Shown: positions 16,764-25,587 of the stretch, in pieces
Layout of the letters: every line of letters starts with the position of its first letter
Numbering within the stretch: the stretch's first letter is position 1
From: Anoxybacillus tengchongensis
GTDB taxonomy: Bacteria; Bacillota; Bacilli; Bacillales; Anoxybacillaceae
Length of the DNA: 58,004 bases
Assembly: GCF_014201585.1 (NCBI RefSeq)
Contig: NZ_JACHES010000013.1
Span: 1 to 58,004 of the forward strand
Reading direction: 5' to 3'
Notes under the pieces: generated by a model
Seen by the model: only the letters and a program-made list of their open reading frames with translations
Databases searched by the model: none
What the model was told of the DNA's origin: nothing
Program-made: the position numbers and the translations under genes

Positions 16764-16796
16764 CAAAAGCTGCCTGCTTATTCGGCAGCTTTTTTC
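16764..16796 (+). terminator. Terminator of pckA
   Basis: aaaagctgcc pairs with ggcagctttt and is followed by a T-run (ttttttcattttt). Confidence 0.92.
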
Positions 16797-16876
16797 ATTT
16801 TTAATGACTTCGTACAAACCATTTTTACTATGAAACATATAGTAGTATATAGAAATGAACAAAAGGAGGATACAAA

Positions 16877-17854
16877 ATGAATGGACTATTGGCTCTCCCG
16901 CAATTAAAAGATATACGCCATCTTCTCCCTACTCGTTCTGGACAGTCGTACAAAAAAACAACATTGCAGCAAAAAACACATATTATTATTCATCATAGTT
17001 TAACGAAAACAGGCTCGGCATTTGCATTTGCTAATTATCATGTTAGCAAGGGGTGGCCAGGAATCGGATACCATTTTGTTATTGAACAAGACGGAACGAT
17101 TCATTTTTGCAACGATTTAGAAACAATTAGCTACCACGTTGGCAATCATAATTCATACTGCATTGGCATTTGTTTAACAGGGGATTTTCGCACACAACAA
17201 CCGACAAATGAGCAAAAACAATCATTGAAAGCATTATACAAAACACTTGTCAGCATCTTGCCGAACTATAAAGATGTAAAAGGACACAACGAGCTGAAAG
17301 GATATGAATGGAAACAATGTCCGTGCTTTAACTACTTAGAAGTACTAAATGAAAAAGAAAACGTCACTGTTCAGATCAAAGAAGAAGTAAAACAATATAC
17401 CGTTCAACAAGGAGATACGTTATGGGCAATTAGCCAAAAAACAGGAGTAAGTGTAAAAACGTTACTTCGTCTAAATCCAGACATCAATCCTCGAACATTA
17501 CAGCCTAGCCAACAAATAATTATCGAAAAGAGAGTAAACAAATCAGAAGTCAAGTCTCCATCTCAATCGTTCAATCAACCACTAAAACAGCAAAATCCAA
17601 TTGAACAACTAATAAGCAAACTTCCGAATAGAGTATTACGATACGGTGATCGTGGTGAAGACGTGCGCATCTTACAACAAGCACTAAACGCAATCAATTT
17701 CAAATGTGGAGCAGAAGACGGGATATTCGGTAAAAAAACGTTAGATGCTGTGAAACGAGTCAATCTCATGTTTTCTGGTGGAAATAAAAATGGTGTTTAT
17801 GACGAAAAGACGAAAAATTATGTAATAAGTAAGCTAAAAGAAAAAATAAAATAG
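16877..17854 (+). CDS. N-acetylmuramoyl-L-alanine amidase with LysM and peptidoglycan-binding domains
   Basis: A 325-residue three-module peptidoglycan hydrolase. An amidase_2 domain (about 30-150) has the zinc ligand region I-I-I-H-H-S, then Y-H-F-V-I and V-K-G-H-N-E-L-K with C-P-C-F. A LysM repeat (about 173-216) reads Y-T-V-Q-Q-G-D-T-L-W-A-I-S. A PG_binding_1 domain (about 255-322) reads L-R-Y-G-D-R-G-E-D-V-R-I-L-Q. No signal peptide is visible, as in some phage-like or sporulation amidases (CwlA-like), so export may need mother-cell lysis, a holin or another route. AAAGGAGG sits 7 nt before ATG 16877. Confidence 0.88.
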   Translation: MNGLLALPQLKDIRHLLPTRSGQSYKKTTLQQKTHIIIHHSLTKTGSAFAFANYHVSKGWPGIGYHFVIEQDGTIHFCNDLETISYHVGNHNSYCIGICLTGDFRTQQPTNEQKQSLKALYKTLVSILPNYKDVKGHNELKGYEWKQCPCFNYLEVLNEKENVTVQIKEEVKQYTVQQGDTLWAISQKTGVSVKTLLRLNPDINPRTLQPSQQIIIEKRVNKSEVKSPSQSFNQPLKQQNPIEQLISKLPNRVLRYGDRGEDVRILQQALNAINFKCGAEDGIFGKKTLDAVKRVNLMFSGGNKNGVYDEKTKNYVISKLKEKIK

Positions 17855-17905
17855 CTTTTCATCGTACATCTCCCCTATAATAAAACATGAGGGGGGATAT
17901 TAGCG

Positions 17906-18871
17906 ATGCATATGGCAGATGCGCTCATTTCACCTACGGTAGGAATGGCGATGTGGGGGGCTACAGCAGGTATAGCAGGCTACTCATTAAAAAAATTGAA
18001 CATTGAAGCTGATGAAAAAAAGCTGCCACTTATGGGAGTGCTCGGAGCATTTGTATTTGCCGCGCAAATGATTAACTTTGCTATTCCAGGTACAGGATCG
18101 AGCGGACATTTAGGAGGCGGACTGTTGCTTGCCGTTTTGCTCGGTCCGTATGCAGCATTTTTAACGTTATCCGTCGTTTTATTTATACAAGCACTCTTTT
18201 TCGCAGATGGTGGACTGTTAGCTTTCGGATGTAACGTGCTTAATCTCGGCTTTTACACATGTTTTATCGCGTATCCGTTATATAAGCAGCTCATTCGTCG
18301 AACGAACATATGGTTCGCCTCCATCATCGCTGCTGTCGTTGGATTACAACTCGGTGCATTTAGTGTCGTCGTTCAAACATTGTTGTCAGGCAAAGTCGAG
18401 CTTCCATTTACAACTTTCACATTATTTATGCAACCTATTCACTTAGCGATTGGCATTGTAGAAGGAATAGCTACAGCTACTGTTATCTCCTTTGTTACAA
18501 AAACAAAACCAGAGCTTTCACCAACAATAGAGGCACCAATGAATCGCCTCATCGGGACGCTCGGTTTGCTCGCTCTCATCATTGGTGGCATTTTTTCATC
18601 CATCGCTTCTTCTAAGCCAGATGGATTAGAGTGGTCTATTTTTCATACGATCGGTACGGATGAACTGCATGCAACAACAGCAATTCATCACGCGTTTGAA
18701 CGTCTCCAGCAATCGCTTGCTTTGCTTCCTGACTACAATCTGAAAAGCGGAGGCGCATCGATCGGATGGTTAGATATCGGGACAAGTATTTCTGGTATTA
18801 TCGGTGCATTCATTGTTGCTGTAGCAATCATGGCGCCATACATTATTAAAAAATGGAGAAGAGAAGCTTGA
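17906..18871 (+). CDS. cbiM: CbiM-type ECF transporter substrate component with C-terminal PDGLE (CbiN-like) region
   Basis: A 321-residue membrane protein that binds and imports Co2+ or Ni2+ with the CbiQ/CbiO module. The N-terminus M-H-M-A-D-A-L-I-S provides the conserved metal-binding Met-His motif and sets the start. About seven hydrophobic segments span residues 10-205. The C-terminal part contains K-P-D-G-L-E-W-S (about 243-250) flanked by two hydrophobic segments, the PDGLE module supplied elsewhere by separate CbiN/NikN. It is therefore a natural M-N fusion. GGGGGGATA precedes the ATG. No cobalamin riboswitch is in the 51-nt gap upstream. Co versus Ni cannot be decided. Confidence 0.88.
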   Translation: MHMADALISPTVGMAMWGATAGIAGYSLKKLNIEADEKKLPLMGVLGAFVFAAQMINFAIPGTGSSGHLGGGLLLAVLLGPYAAFLTLSVVLFIQALFFADGGLLAFGCNVLNLGFYTCFIAYPLYKQLIRRTNIWFASIIAAVVGLQLGAFSVVVQTLLSGKVELPFTTFTLFMQPIHLAIGIVEGIATATVISFVTKTKPELSPTIEAPMNRLIGTLGLLALIIGGIFSSIASSKPDGLEWSIFHTIGTDELHATTAIHHAFERLQQSLALLPDYNLKSGGASIGWLDIGTSISGIIGAFIVAVAIMAPYIIKKWRREA

Positions 18872-19602
18872 TCTATCCACATATGCTAAACATTGTGCAA
18901 CGACGTAATATTCATCCGCTAAGTACACTAATTATAACGTTTACATACATCTTCGTCGTTGCATCATTTCATTCATATGCTTTTATTGAAATGATACCGT
19001 TATCGCTTTACCCGATCGCCATGATCATCTTTTGTCGCCTTTCCATTCGTCATATAAAACACGTACTCATCGCTTCATTGCCATTTGCTACAGTCATAGG
19101 AGTTTCGCAATTGCTTTTTATTGATGAACATATATTATTTTTCCATTGGTACATCGAAGCAAGATGGATGGCATTTTCTACATTTGTTTTAAAAAACACA
19201 CTTGCAATACTTGCAGCAACCGTTTTATTTTTAACTACACCGATTGAACAACTTGCTGGTGCGCTCCTTTCTTTGCGCATTCCACGCTTTCTCGTTATTC
19301 AATTGCTTTTGACACATCGATACATTTTTTTATTTTTAGAGGAAGCAAAACGCCTTCGCGAGGCGTACATGTTGCGAGCCCCACGCCATCGCGCTATCAA
19401 ACTATCCGTTTGGGGATCGCTCGTTGGACATTTACTTTTACGAACTTTCGATCGCGCTGAGCGCGTGTATGAAGCAATGACGTTGCGAGGCTTTTCTATT
19501 CAACATATGCATATAAAAATAAAACGATGGACAACGGAAGAGATGATATATACATATGTAACGGTTATATTGTTCATCGTTTATCGTTTGGTGGTCATAT
19601 GA
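18868..19602 (+). CDS. cbiQ: ECF transporter transmembrane component CbiQ
   Basis: A 244-residue coupling permease. Five to six hydrophobic segments occur, and the cytoplasmic coupling helices with the A-R-G motif variants show as Y-M-L-R-A-P-R (about 168) and M-T-L-R-G-F (about 207), the contact sites for the ATPase. TTG 18868 is chosen because GGAGA lies about 8 nt upstream and the codon overlaps the cbiM stop in TTGA; ATG 18853 lacks a ribosome site. The stop overlaps the cbiO start (ATGA). Confidence 0.87.
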   Translation: MIYPHMLNIVQRRNIHPLSTLIITFTYIFVVASFHSYAFIEMIPLSLYPIAMIIFCRLSIRHIKHVLIASLPFATVIGVSQLLFIDEHILFFHWYIEARWMAFSTFVLKNTLAILAATVLFLTTPIEQLAGALLSLRIPRFLVIQLLLTHRYIFLFLEEAKRLREAYMLRAPRHRAIKLSVWGSLVGHLLLRTFDRAERVYEAMTLRGFSIQHMHIKIKRWTTEEMIYTYVTVILFIVYRLVVI

Positions 19603-20327
19603 TGATAAGTGTATCGAATGTTTTCTACGTATATCCAGATGGTCATGAAGCCATTCGCGATCTTTCCTTTTCGGTTCAAAAGGGAGAAAGCATTGGAATT
19701 ATTGGAGCAAACGGGGCAGGGAAATCAACGTTATTAAAACTGCTCGTCGGATTATATACACCACAAAGTGGATGCATTGTCATTGACAACATGCGCATGT
19801 CAAAACAAACGTTACGACATATTCGTCAAATTGTCGGCTTTACATTTCAACAAGCAGACGATCAATTATTTATGCCGACTGTCTACGATGATGTCGCATT
19901 CGCACTTCGCAATGACGGCATAAATGAAAATGAAGTAAACCAACGGGTAGCAAATGCTTTAACGATTGTTGGTGCTATGCATTTAAAAGATCGTCCACCT
20001 TATCGTTTGTCTGAAGGGGAAAAACGACTCGTCACTATAGCAACTGTGCTTGCAATGAAACCAAAAATTTTGCTGATGGATGAACCGACGGCGGCGTTAG
20101 ATCCAAAAGCGCGGCGAACGCTCATTCACCTCGTTCAAGAGTTGCCACACACAAAAATTGTAACGACACATGACCTTGACTTTGTACTTGAGTGTTGTGA
20201 GCGAACGATTGTACTTGCAAACGGAACGATCGTATACGACGGTCCGACAGAAAACGTATTAACGAACGAACCGTTTTTACATGAACATCACTTAGAGCTC
20301 CCTCTTATGCTCCAAAAGAAAAAATAA
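19599..20327 (+). CDS. cbiO: ECF transporter ATP-binding protein CbiO
   Basis: A 242-residue ABC ATPase energising the Co/Ni importer. Walker A is G-A-N-G-A-G-K-S-T (about 38-46), Q-loop F-T-F-Q-Q-A-D-D-Q, signature L-S-E-G-E-K-R (variant of LSGGQ, about 137-143), Walker B I-L-L-M-D-E-P-T with switch His in T-T-H-D. ATG 19599 overlaps the cbiQ stop; ATG 19602 has better spacing from ggtgg and is an equal alternative. A hairpin at 20324-20353 ends the operon. Confidence 0.9.
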   Translation: MMISVSNVFYVYPDGHEAIRDLSFSVQKGESIGIIGANGAGKSTLLKLLVGLYTPQSGCIVIDNMRMSKQTLRHIRQIVGFTFQQADDQLFMPTVYDDVAFALRNDGINENEVNQRVANALTIVGAMHLKDRPPYRLSEGEKRLVTIATVLAMKPKILLMDEPTAALDPKARRTLIHLVQELPHTKIVTTHDLDFVLECCERTIVLANGTIVYDGPTENVLTNEPFLHEHHLELPLMLQKKK

Positions 20328-20360
20328 GGCGTGGCTCATTGCCCACGTCTTATCTTTATT
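20324..20360 (+). terminator. Terminator of the cbiMQO operon
   Basis: ataaggcgtggc (20324-20335) pairs with gcccacgtcttat (20341-20353) with one G-U pair, then ctttattct. The 5' arm includes the cbiO stop codon. Confidence 0.7.
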
Positions 20361-20392
20361 CTACAAACAAAAAAAGCGCCCATATATGACGC

Positions 20393-21472
20393 TTATTTTT
20401 GTTTGACCATTTTTTCTAAAACATTTTCTTTCACTTTATGAGAAAGATCATTTATATTCAATCCATTTCCGAGCGTTCCGTATACGTATCCTTCGCGTGG
20501 TTCGATGAGTTCTGTTTGCTCATGATAAAGCCGCGGCGTTTTCCATAGGGCAATCAATGCTTTTGTCATCGGCATTTCATGATAACGATCCGGCCATAGT
20601 TGCTTAATATATTGTTTAACTAGCGGATAATATTTTGAACTCATTGCTGGGAATAAATGATGTTCTGTATGGTGTGAAAAGTTAAAATGCAACACATCAA
20701 CCCATTTCGGCACAATAACTGTTAAGCTATTAGCTAGCGGATCGTTAACCGGAACGAGTGGATTTAAGCGATGATTCGTTGAAATGTACCCCATAACGAT
20801 CGCATTTCCAATAAGCAATGGAAGAACGAACGCAAAAAGCCATTTTTCCACTCCGATCATCAACAATAACCCAATCCATATCGACCAAGGTAATACAAAC
20901 TGCCAAAATACAGCCCGACGACTGCCCCGTTCAAACTCCTTCCAAAAGTGAAGAAGCATATGAAGTGAATGAACCGTAAACATCCCTGCTAAAGACAAAA
21001 ATGAGAAAAACGCACGAATCGGAAACGGAATGCGGTAAATCCAGCGAAGAAAACGACTTTGAGCTAAACGTTTGATCGTCGGCCACGCATCTGGGTCGAG
21101 CTCCTCATGTTGAGTATGCACATGATGCGTTGCGTTATGCCACTTTCTCCATAACTTTGGACCTGTGCAAAGTGGCAAAAATGCGATACCACCTAATAAA
21201 TCACGAAGCCATGCTCTCTTTACGACCGTTCCATGCAAAATTTCATGTCCTAAAAACCCTAAACCTGCAAAACAAAACCCAATAACAATCGAAAGCAATC
21301 CGTTCCATAACCAATGTAGATCAAATAAAGAAATCGTGACAATGCTACTAACTAAAACGAGCATGTAAGCAAGGCCACCGAACAGACGAGATGGAACAGG
21401 ACGGAACGCTTCCTCAGGCAAATACGGGGCAATGCGAGCCGCGTACCACCCAAATGAATGAAATTGTTTCAT
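20393..21472 (-). CDS. Membrane fatty acid desaturase
   Basis: A 359-residue integral membrane di-iron desaturase. All three histidine boxes are present: G-H-E-I-L-H (about 83-88), H-N-A-T-H-H (about 119-124) and H-T-E-H-H (about 261-265), between hydrophobic segments at about 35-75 and 190-235. It introduces double bonds into membrane acyl chains, probably for fluidity control; regiospecificity is not readable. ATG 21472 is preferred over ATG 21493, which lacks a ribosome site; GGGGAG is about 11 nt from ATG and 8 nt from TTG 21475. A weak hairpin with a strong U-run at 20371-20394 ends it. Confidence 0.88.
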   Translation of the reverse strand: MKQFHSFGWYAARIAPYLPEEAFRPVPSRLFGGLAYMLVLVSSIVTISLFDLHWLWNGLLSIVIGFCFAGLGFLGHEILHGTVVKRAWLRDLLGGIAFLPLCTGPKLWRKWHNATHHVHTQHEELDPDAWPTIKRLAQSRFLRWIYRIPFPIRAFFSFLSLAGMFTVHSLHMLLHFWKEFERGSRRAVFWQFVLPWSIWIGLLLMIGVEKWLFAFVLPLLIGNAIVMGYISTNHRLNPLVPVNDPLANSLTVIVPKWVDVLHFNFSHHTEHHLFPAMSSKYYPLVKQYIKQLWPDRYHEMPMTKALIALWKTPRLYHEQTELIEPREGYVYGTLGNGLNINDLSHKVKENVLEKMVKQK

Positions 21473-21556
21473 CAATAAAAAAACTCCCCTCATACGTAAA
21501 CACTTCGCTTCAAAAAGAAATGAATATTCTAATATCTCTTTTTAAAGCTTATTGCC

Positions 21557-21607
21557 ATCGTATCATTTACATTCTTGTCCTGTCAACAGAATTTATTACT
21601 AGGTAAT
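21557..21607 (-). promoter_or_regulatory. Desaturase promoter with adjacent palindrome
   Basis: Minus strand TTGACA (21586-21581), 18-bp spacer, TACGAT (21562-21557) with TG before the -10. Just upstream of the -35 lies ATTAC-TAG-GTAAT (21595-21607), a perfect 5-bp inverted repeat, which is a candidate operator or activator site. The remaining gap to 21704 is AT-rich with nothing else recognised. Confidence 0.6.
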
Positions 21608-21704
21608 ATGATTTATTTATATTATGTAGTTACAAAATATGAAATGTAGTTGTGTAATTGTCATAAATGTGTTTCAATGAAGGTAAAAATGTGGGGTGAT
21701 CCAT

Positions 21705-21947
21705 ATGGGTATGCCGTTAGAGATTCAAACGATGATCGTCACGAACGGAAAAGAAAAACGAATCGAACATAATCTATTCACTTTGCAAAAAGAAGGCTAT
21801 CGTCTATATCCGCTTGATATCCCATTAGAAGTAAGACGAACAAAACACGGAGAAGCAACAGGGCAAGCTGTTGTCAAAAAACTTGTTCTTGAAAACGAGA
21901 CAACGATCGTTACATATGAATTGATTTCCTTACATTCGATTAATTAA
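21705..21947 (+). CDS. ytmB: YtmB-like small protein (DUF2584)
   Basis: An 80-residue cytosolic protein (M-G-M-P-L-E-I-Q-T-M-I-V-T) with predicted beta strands and a basic middle. Sequence and its position just before ytlA match Bacillus YtmB/DUF2584, function unknown. ATG 21705 is chosen because GGGGTGAT precedes it; GTG 21696 overlaps that site. A terminator follows. Confidence 0.75.
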   Translation: MGMPLEIQTMIVTNGKEKRIEHNLFTLQKEGYRLYPLDIPLEVRRTKHGEATGQAVVKKLVLENETTIVTYELISLHSIN

Positions 21948-21980
21948 ACCGTCGTGTCATCTGTCACGGCGGTTTTCTTT
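21946..21980 (+). terminator. Terminator of ytmB
   Basis: aaaccgtcgtg (21946-21956) pairs with cacggcggttt (21965-21975, one G-U pair), followed by tctttttc. Confidence 0.85.
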
Positions 21981-22047
21981 TTCGGGCATTCACACATTTT
22001 TATTAGGCGCATACGATAAAGCAAACGAAAGGAAAGAGGGGAAGAAG

Positions 22048-23025
22048 ATGCGAAAATGGGGGTTTTTGCTCATTGTTTTGACGTTTTTACTCGCGGCTTG
22101 CTCATCAAATGATGTAAAAACGTTGCGCATTGCCGAAGTCACTCGATCAATTTTTTACGCTCCACAATACGTGGCAATTGAGAAAGGTTTTTTTGCTGAA
22201 GAAGGGCTTCATATTGAGCTAAATACAACGTGGGGCGGCGATAAAACAATGACGACGCTTTTATCGAACGGAGCAGATATTGCACTTGTCGGTTCCGAAA
22301 CATCTATTTACGTATACAGTCAAGGAGCCGTTGATCCGGTCATCAATTTCGCGCAATTGACACAAACCGATGGTACATTTTTAGTTTCCCGCGAACCAAT
22401 CGCCAACTTCACTTGGGATCAACTGAAAGGAAGGACATTTTTAGGGCAACGAAAAGGCGGTATGCCGCAAATGGTCGGAGAGTATGTCTTGAAGCAACAC
22501 GGAATCGATCCACATAAAGACTTACATCTCATTCAAAATATTGAATTCGCAAATATCGCCAATGCATTTGCGAGCGGCACAGGCGATTTCGTCCAACTAT
22601 TTGAGCCCACTGCTAGCATTTTTGAACAAGAAGGAAAAGGGTATATTGTCGCTTCGTTCGGAACAGAATCTGGACACCTCCCGTACACAACATTTATGGC
22701 AAAACAAAGTTTTATTGACGAAAATAAAGATGTCATCGAAAAATTTACACGTGCCCTCTATAAAGCACAGAAATGGGTGCAAACACACGATGCAAAGGAA
22801 ATTGCAACAGTCATTCGGCCATACTTTGAAAATACGGATATCGCTCTTATTGAAAAAGTCGTCGAGCGCTATAAAAATCAAGGCTCATATGCAACTGATC
22901 CGATTTTAGACGAAGAAGAGTGGAACCATCTTCAAAACGTGATGAAAGAAGCAAATGAGTTACCATCTTACATTGATCACTCGATTTTAGTGAATACATC
23001 GTTCGCTGAAAAAGCAAAAAAGTAG
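22048..23025 (+). CDS. ytlA: ABC transporter substrate-binding lipoprotein YtlA (NMT1/SsuA-like)
   Basis: A 325-residue lipoprotein. The signal ends in lipobox L-L-A-A-C (Cys18). The mature domain is the periplasmic-binding fold of the NMT1/SsuA group: Y-A-P-Q-Y-V-A-I-E-K-G-F-F-A-E-E-G-L (about 37-54) and D-I-A-L-V-G-S-E (about 76-83). Such proteins capture pyrimidine/thiamin precursors, taurine or sulfonates; the ligand here is unknown, and no TPP riboswitch precedes the operon. GAGGGGAAGAAG leads to ATG 22048. It heads ytlA-ytlC-ytlD. Confidence 0.87.
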   Translation: MRKWGFLLIVLTFLLAACSSNDVKTLRIAEVTRSIFYAPQYVAIEKGFFAEEGLHIELNTTWGGDKTMTTLLSNGADIALVGSETSIYVYSQGAVDPVINFAQLTQTDGTFLVSREPIANFTWDQLKGRTFLGQRKGGMPQMVGEYVLKQHGIDPHKDLHLIQNIEFANIANAFASGTGDFVQLFEPTASIFEQEGKGYIVASFGTESGHLPYTTFMAKQSFIDENKDVIEKFTRALYKAQKWVQTHDAKEIATVIRPYFENTDIALIEKVVERYKNQGSYATDPILDEEEWNHLQNVMKEANELPSYIDHSILVNTSFAEKAKK

Positions 23026-23034
23026 GTGAACATC

Positions 23035-23805
23035 ATGCCCATTTTAACAATTGATCAAGTGATGCACGCCTACGTCACAAATCAATCTGCCGTATTAGCG
23101 CTTGACCATTTATCGCTCAATGTCGAGAGGGGAGAATTTCTCTCCTTCCTCGGCCCAAGCGGCTGTGGAAAAACGACGCTTCTTTCCATTGTTGCTGGAT
23201 TGATCACCCCGACAAAAGGGCGTGTGCTGATCGAAGGAAAAGAGATACACACAATGCGCCAAACGATTGGATATATGCTCCAACATGATTATTTGTTCCC
23301 GTGGAAAACGATTGAACAAAACGTCACACTCGGATTAAAACTAACGGGCAAATATAGCGAGAAAACGAAGAAACAAACGCTCGCCTTATTGCACCAAATC
23401 GGTCTGCGCGATGTCGATGACCGCTATCCGAATGAATTGTCAGGAGGAATGCGCCAGCGTGCCGCCCTCGTACGTACACTTGCAACCGATCCGAAAATAT
23501 TGTTGTTAGATGAACCTTTTTCTGCGCTCGATTATCAAACAAAACTTAAACTAGAAGATCTCGTATGGGAGACGTTAAAACAATATAGAAAAACGGCACT
23601 TCTCGTCACGCACGATATTGGTGAAGCCATTGCAATGAGCGATCGGATCGTTTTATTTACCGCTAGACCAGGAAAAATTCAAAAAATCGTTACCGTTCCA
23701 GATTCATTAAGAGCTTGTACACCGTTTCAAGCTCGTCAACATCCAGATTTTCCACCGCTCTTTCAAATGATTTGGAAGGAGTTAGAGAGCATTGAACAAA
23801 CATGA
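23035..23805 (+). CDS. ytlC: ABC transporter ATP-binding protein YtlC
   Basis: A 256-residue nitrate/sulfonate-type ABC ATPase. Walker [10 protein letters not shown] (about 40-48), Q-loop [10 protein letters not shown], signature L-S-G-G-M-R-Q-R (about 134-141), Walker B I-L-L-L-D-E-P-F and switch T-H-D. ATG 23035 is preferred over GTG 23026 because AGGTG is then 6 nt upstream. It follows ytlA by 9 nt and its end overlaps ytlD by 14 bp. Confidence 0.9.
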   Translation: MPILTIDQVMHAYVTNQSAVLALDHLSLNVERGEFLSFLGPSGCGKTTLLSIVAGLITPTKGRVLIEGKEIHTMRQTIGYMLQHDYLFPWKTIEQNVTLGLKLTGKYSEKTKKQTLALLHQIGLRDVDDRYPNELSGGMRQRAALVRTLATDPKILLLDEPFSALDYQTKLKLEDLVWETLKQYRKTALLVTHDIGEAIAMSDRIVLFTARPGKIQKIVTVPDSLRACTPFQARQHPDFPPLFQMIWKELESIEQT

Positions 23806-24598
23806 ATGGTTGCAACGTATATACGATCAGTATATGGCATATGAAAAACGTGAAAAACGGATTGTCCGCTTTTTTCAAACGATCATTGTCATTGCATTTT
23901 TCAGCTTATGGGAAATCGCAAGCCGTTTTCATTGGATCGATCCTCTTTTATTTAGCTCACCGTCCTCAATTTGGCATTTGTTTATGACAAAAATACGCGA
24001 TCACACATTGCTTTCACATACAACTGTCACATTAACAGAAACCATACTCGGCTTTATTGTTGGCACGATGATTGGCGTTTGTTTTGCTGCAATACTTTGG
24101 TGGTTTCCTCGCGTCTCAAAAATTGTTGATCCGTACTTAGTCATTTTAAACGCCATGCCAAAAGTAGCACTTGGCCCGATTTTCATCGTCGCACTCGGTC
24201 CAAATATGACATCGATTGTCGCGATGGGAGCGATCATTTCGATCATTATTACAACGATTGTCGTTTACACCTCGTTTACAGAAGTAGATGCAAATTATAT
24301 GAAAGTACTTCAAACGTTCGGTGCAACGAAGCGACAATGGTTTACAGAAGCCATTTTACCTGCTTCCTTTCCGACCATTATTTCAACGCTAAAAGTGAAC
24401 GTTGGCTTATCTTGGGTCGGTGTCATCGTCGGTGAATTTCTTGTTTCGAAACAAGGGCTCGGCTATATGATTATTTACGGATTCCAAGTGTTTAACTTTA
24501 CGCTCGTTTTATTAAGTTTGCTTATGATCGCTTTACTCTCTAGCATCATGTACCAGCTTGTCGGTTGGCTTGAAAAAAAATTAATAAAACGCGCATAA
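23792..24598 (+). CDS. ytlD: ABC transporter permease YtlD
   Basis: A 268-residue membrane permease with six hydrophobic segments (about 28-45, 75-97, 105-165, 200-262). The cytoplasmic EAA loop is visible as [17 protein letters not shown] (about 176-192). TTG 23792 is taken as start because AAGGAG lies about 10 nt upstream and the next Met comes later without a site. With YtlA and YtlC it forms a complete importer of unassigned substrate. Confidence 0.88.
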   Translation: MNKHEWLQRIYDQYMAYEKREKRIVRFFQTIIVIAFFSLWEIASRFHWIDPLLFSSPSSIWHLFMTKIRDHTLLSHTTVTLTETILGFIVGTMIGVCFAAILWWFPRVSKIVDPYLVILNAMPKVALGPIFIVALGPNMTSIVAMGAIISIIITTIVVYTSFTEVDANYMKVLQTFGATKRQWFTEAILPASFPTIISTLKVNVGLSWVGVIVGEFLVSKQGLGYMIIYGFQVFNFTLVLLSLLMIALLSSIMYQLVGWLEKKLIKRA

Positions 24599-24632
24599 CC
24601 CCACGCACAAAGAAAAAGCGGTGGGGTTTTAA
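24597..24632 (+). terminator. Terminator of ytlACD
   Basis: aaccccac (24597-24604) pairs with gtggggtt (24621-24628), followed by ttaaat. The 3' arm runs up to the convergent ytkD stop codon. Confidence 0.72.
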
Positions 24633-25102
24633 ATCATTCCCCGCCGCTGTAACTCTTGTTTCGTATATGCCCATACGCCATCTTTCATAATAAAACTAAA
24701 CCGTCCGTCTGTCGTTACATCATCTGGTATGTGCTCGATTTGTACAGGACCGTTTGTTTCAAAATACGACTCTCTCTGTTCAAGAAAAGCTACGTAGGCA
24801 AAATAAATATTTTTTACGATCGTTTCATTTGGGCGTTTCACTTCATACTGTCCGATATACGTGATCGTTTGAACAATGCCCCCTGCTTCTTCTCTTACCT
24901 CGCGAATGGCAGCCTGTTCCGCCGTTTCTCCTTCTTCTACTTTGCCACCTGGAAACTCCCAGCCGCGTATTTCGTGATTTGTCAACAGCCAATGGTTATC
25001 GTAACGGCAAATGACAAATACATGTTTCGGGTGTCTTGAAAAAGGATGGTCAGAAAAAGAAAGGCGAACATCATATCCGTAATAATCTTGAAATACTATC
25101 AT
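24629..25102 (-). CDS. ytkD: NUDIX hydrolase YtkD
   Basis: A 157-residue NUDIX pyrophosphohydrolase. The Nudix box [19 protein letters not shown] (about 52-74) matches Gx5Ex7REUxEEXGU. B. subtilis YtkD acts on (8-oxo-)purine nucleoside triphosphates and is linked to oxidative mutagenesis control and sporulation. ATG 25102 follows GAGGG at 9 nt. It is convergent with ytlD and lies upstream of dps, as in B. subtilis. Confidence 0.88.
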   Translation of the reverse strand: MIVFQDYYGYDVRLSFSDHPFSRHPKHVFVICRYDNHWLLTNHEIRGWEFPGGKVEEGETAEQAAIREVREEAGGIVQTITYIGQYEVKRPNETIVKNIYFAYVAFLEQRESYFETNGPVQIEHIPDDVTTDGRFSFIMKDGVWAYTKQELQRRGMI

Positions 25103-25165
25103 CACCGTCTACCCTCAACTGCATGTTTTCTTTATTGTACCACACAGTTCAATCGCTGACAGCTT

Positions 25166-25474
25166 TTATAGCTCTATCACACCCATCGTTTCAATTTGCC
25201 TTTTCGCTTCTTCATCTCCAAGTTCATAAATGAGCTCGTACACTTTTTTCATTGCATGATCATAACCATCATTTGGACGGTCATAATGGTATTGCACATA
25301 TGGCACATGTGCGCGCCAAAATGATTGCCAATCGGATGAATACATTTCATCAAAATACTCACGTAGTTGAATGATTTCTTCATCTGTCGCCTCAATTCGA
25401 AATTCCCACGGCGAAGCCGTTTTCACTTGTGAAATTTCGCCATGCGCCACCGAAACATAATACGTTTTTTTCAT
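25166..25474 (-). CDS. Conserved-looking 102-residue protein, unknown
   Basis: ATG 25474 follows AGAGGTGGGG. The product (M-K-K-T-Y-Y-V-S-V-A-H-G-E-I at the start) has an N-terminal beta-hairpin-like region, then acidic helices (T-D-E-E-I-I-Q-L-R-E-Y-F, K-K-V-Y-E-L-I-Y-E-L-G-D-E-E-A-K) and a central aromatic/His-rich segment H-V-P-Y-V-Q-Y-H-Y-D. No signal peptide or known motif. It lies between dps and ytkD on the same strand; the dps terminator separates it from dps. I do not recognise a function. Confidence 0.7.
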   Translation of the reverse strand: MKKTYYVSVAHGEISQVKTASPWEFRIEATDEEIIQLREYFDEMYSSDWQSFWRAHVPYVQYHYDRPNDGYDHAMKKVYELIYELGDEEAKRQIETMGVIEL

Positions 25475-25564
25475 CGCCCCACCTCTTTTCGATTTGTTAC
25501 GGTTAGTGTGAGTCGATCCATTTCTTTTCATGCAACGAAAGCATAAAACGCTCGACAAAACACA

Positions 25565-25587
25565 AAAAGGTGGGATTCCCCACCTTA
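25565..25587 (-). terminator. Terminator of dps
   Basis: On the minus strand AAGGTGGG (25585-25578) pairs with CCCACCTT (25574-25567), followed by TTTGTGTTTTG. The arm contains the end of dps. Confidence 0.85.

Noticed and set aside
16877-17854. Prophage origin for the amidase
   Set aside because: Domain order is phage-like and no signal peptide is seen, but no holin, tail or integrase genes are nearby and flanking genes are core.
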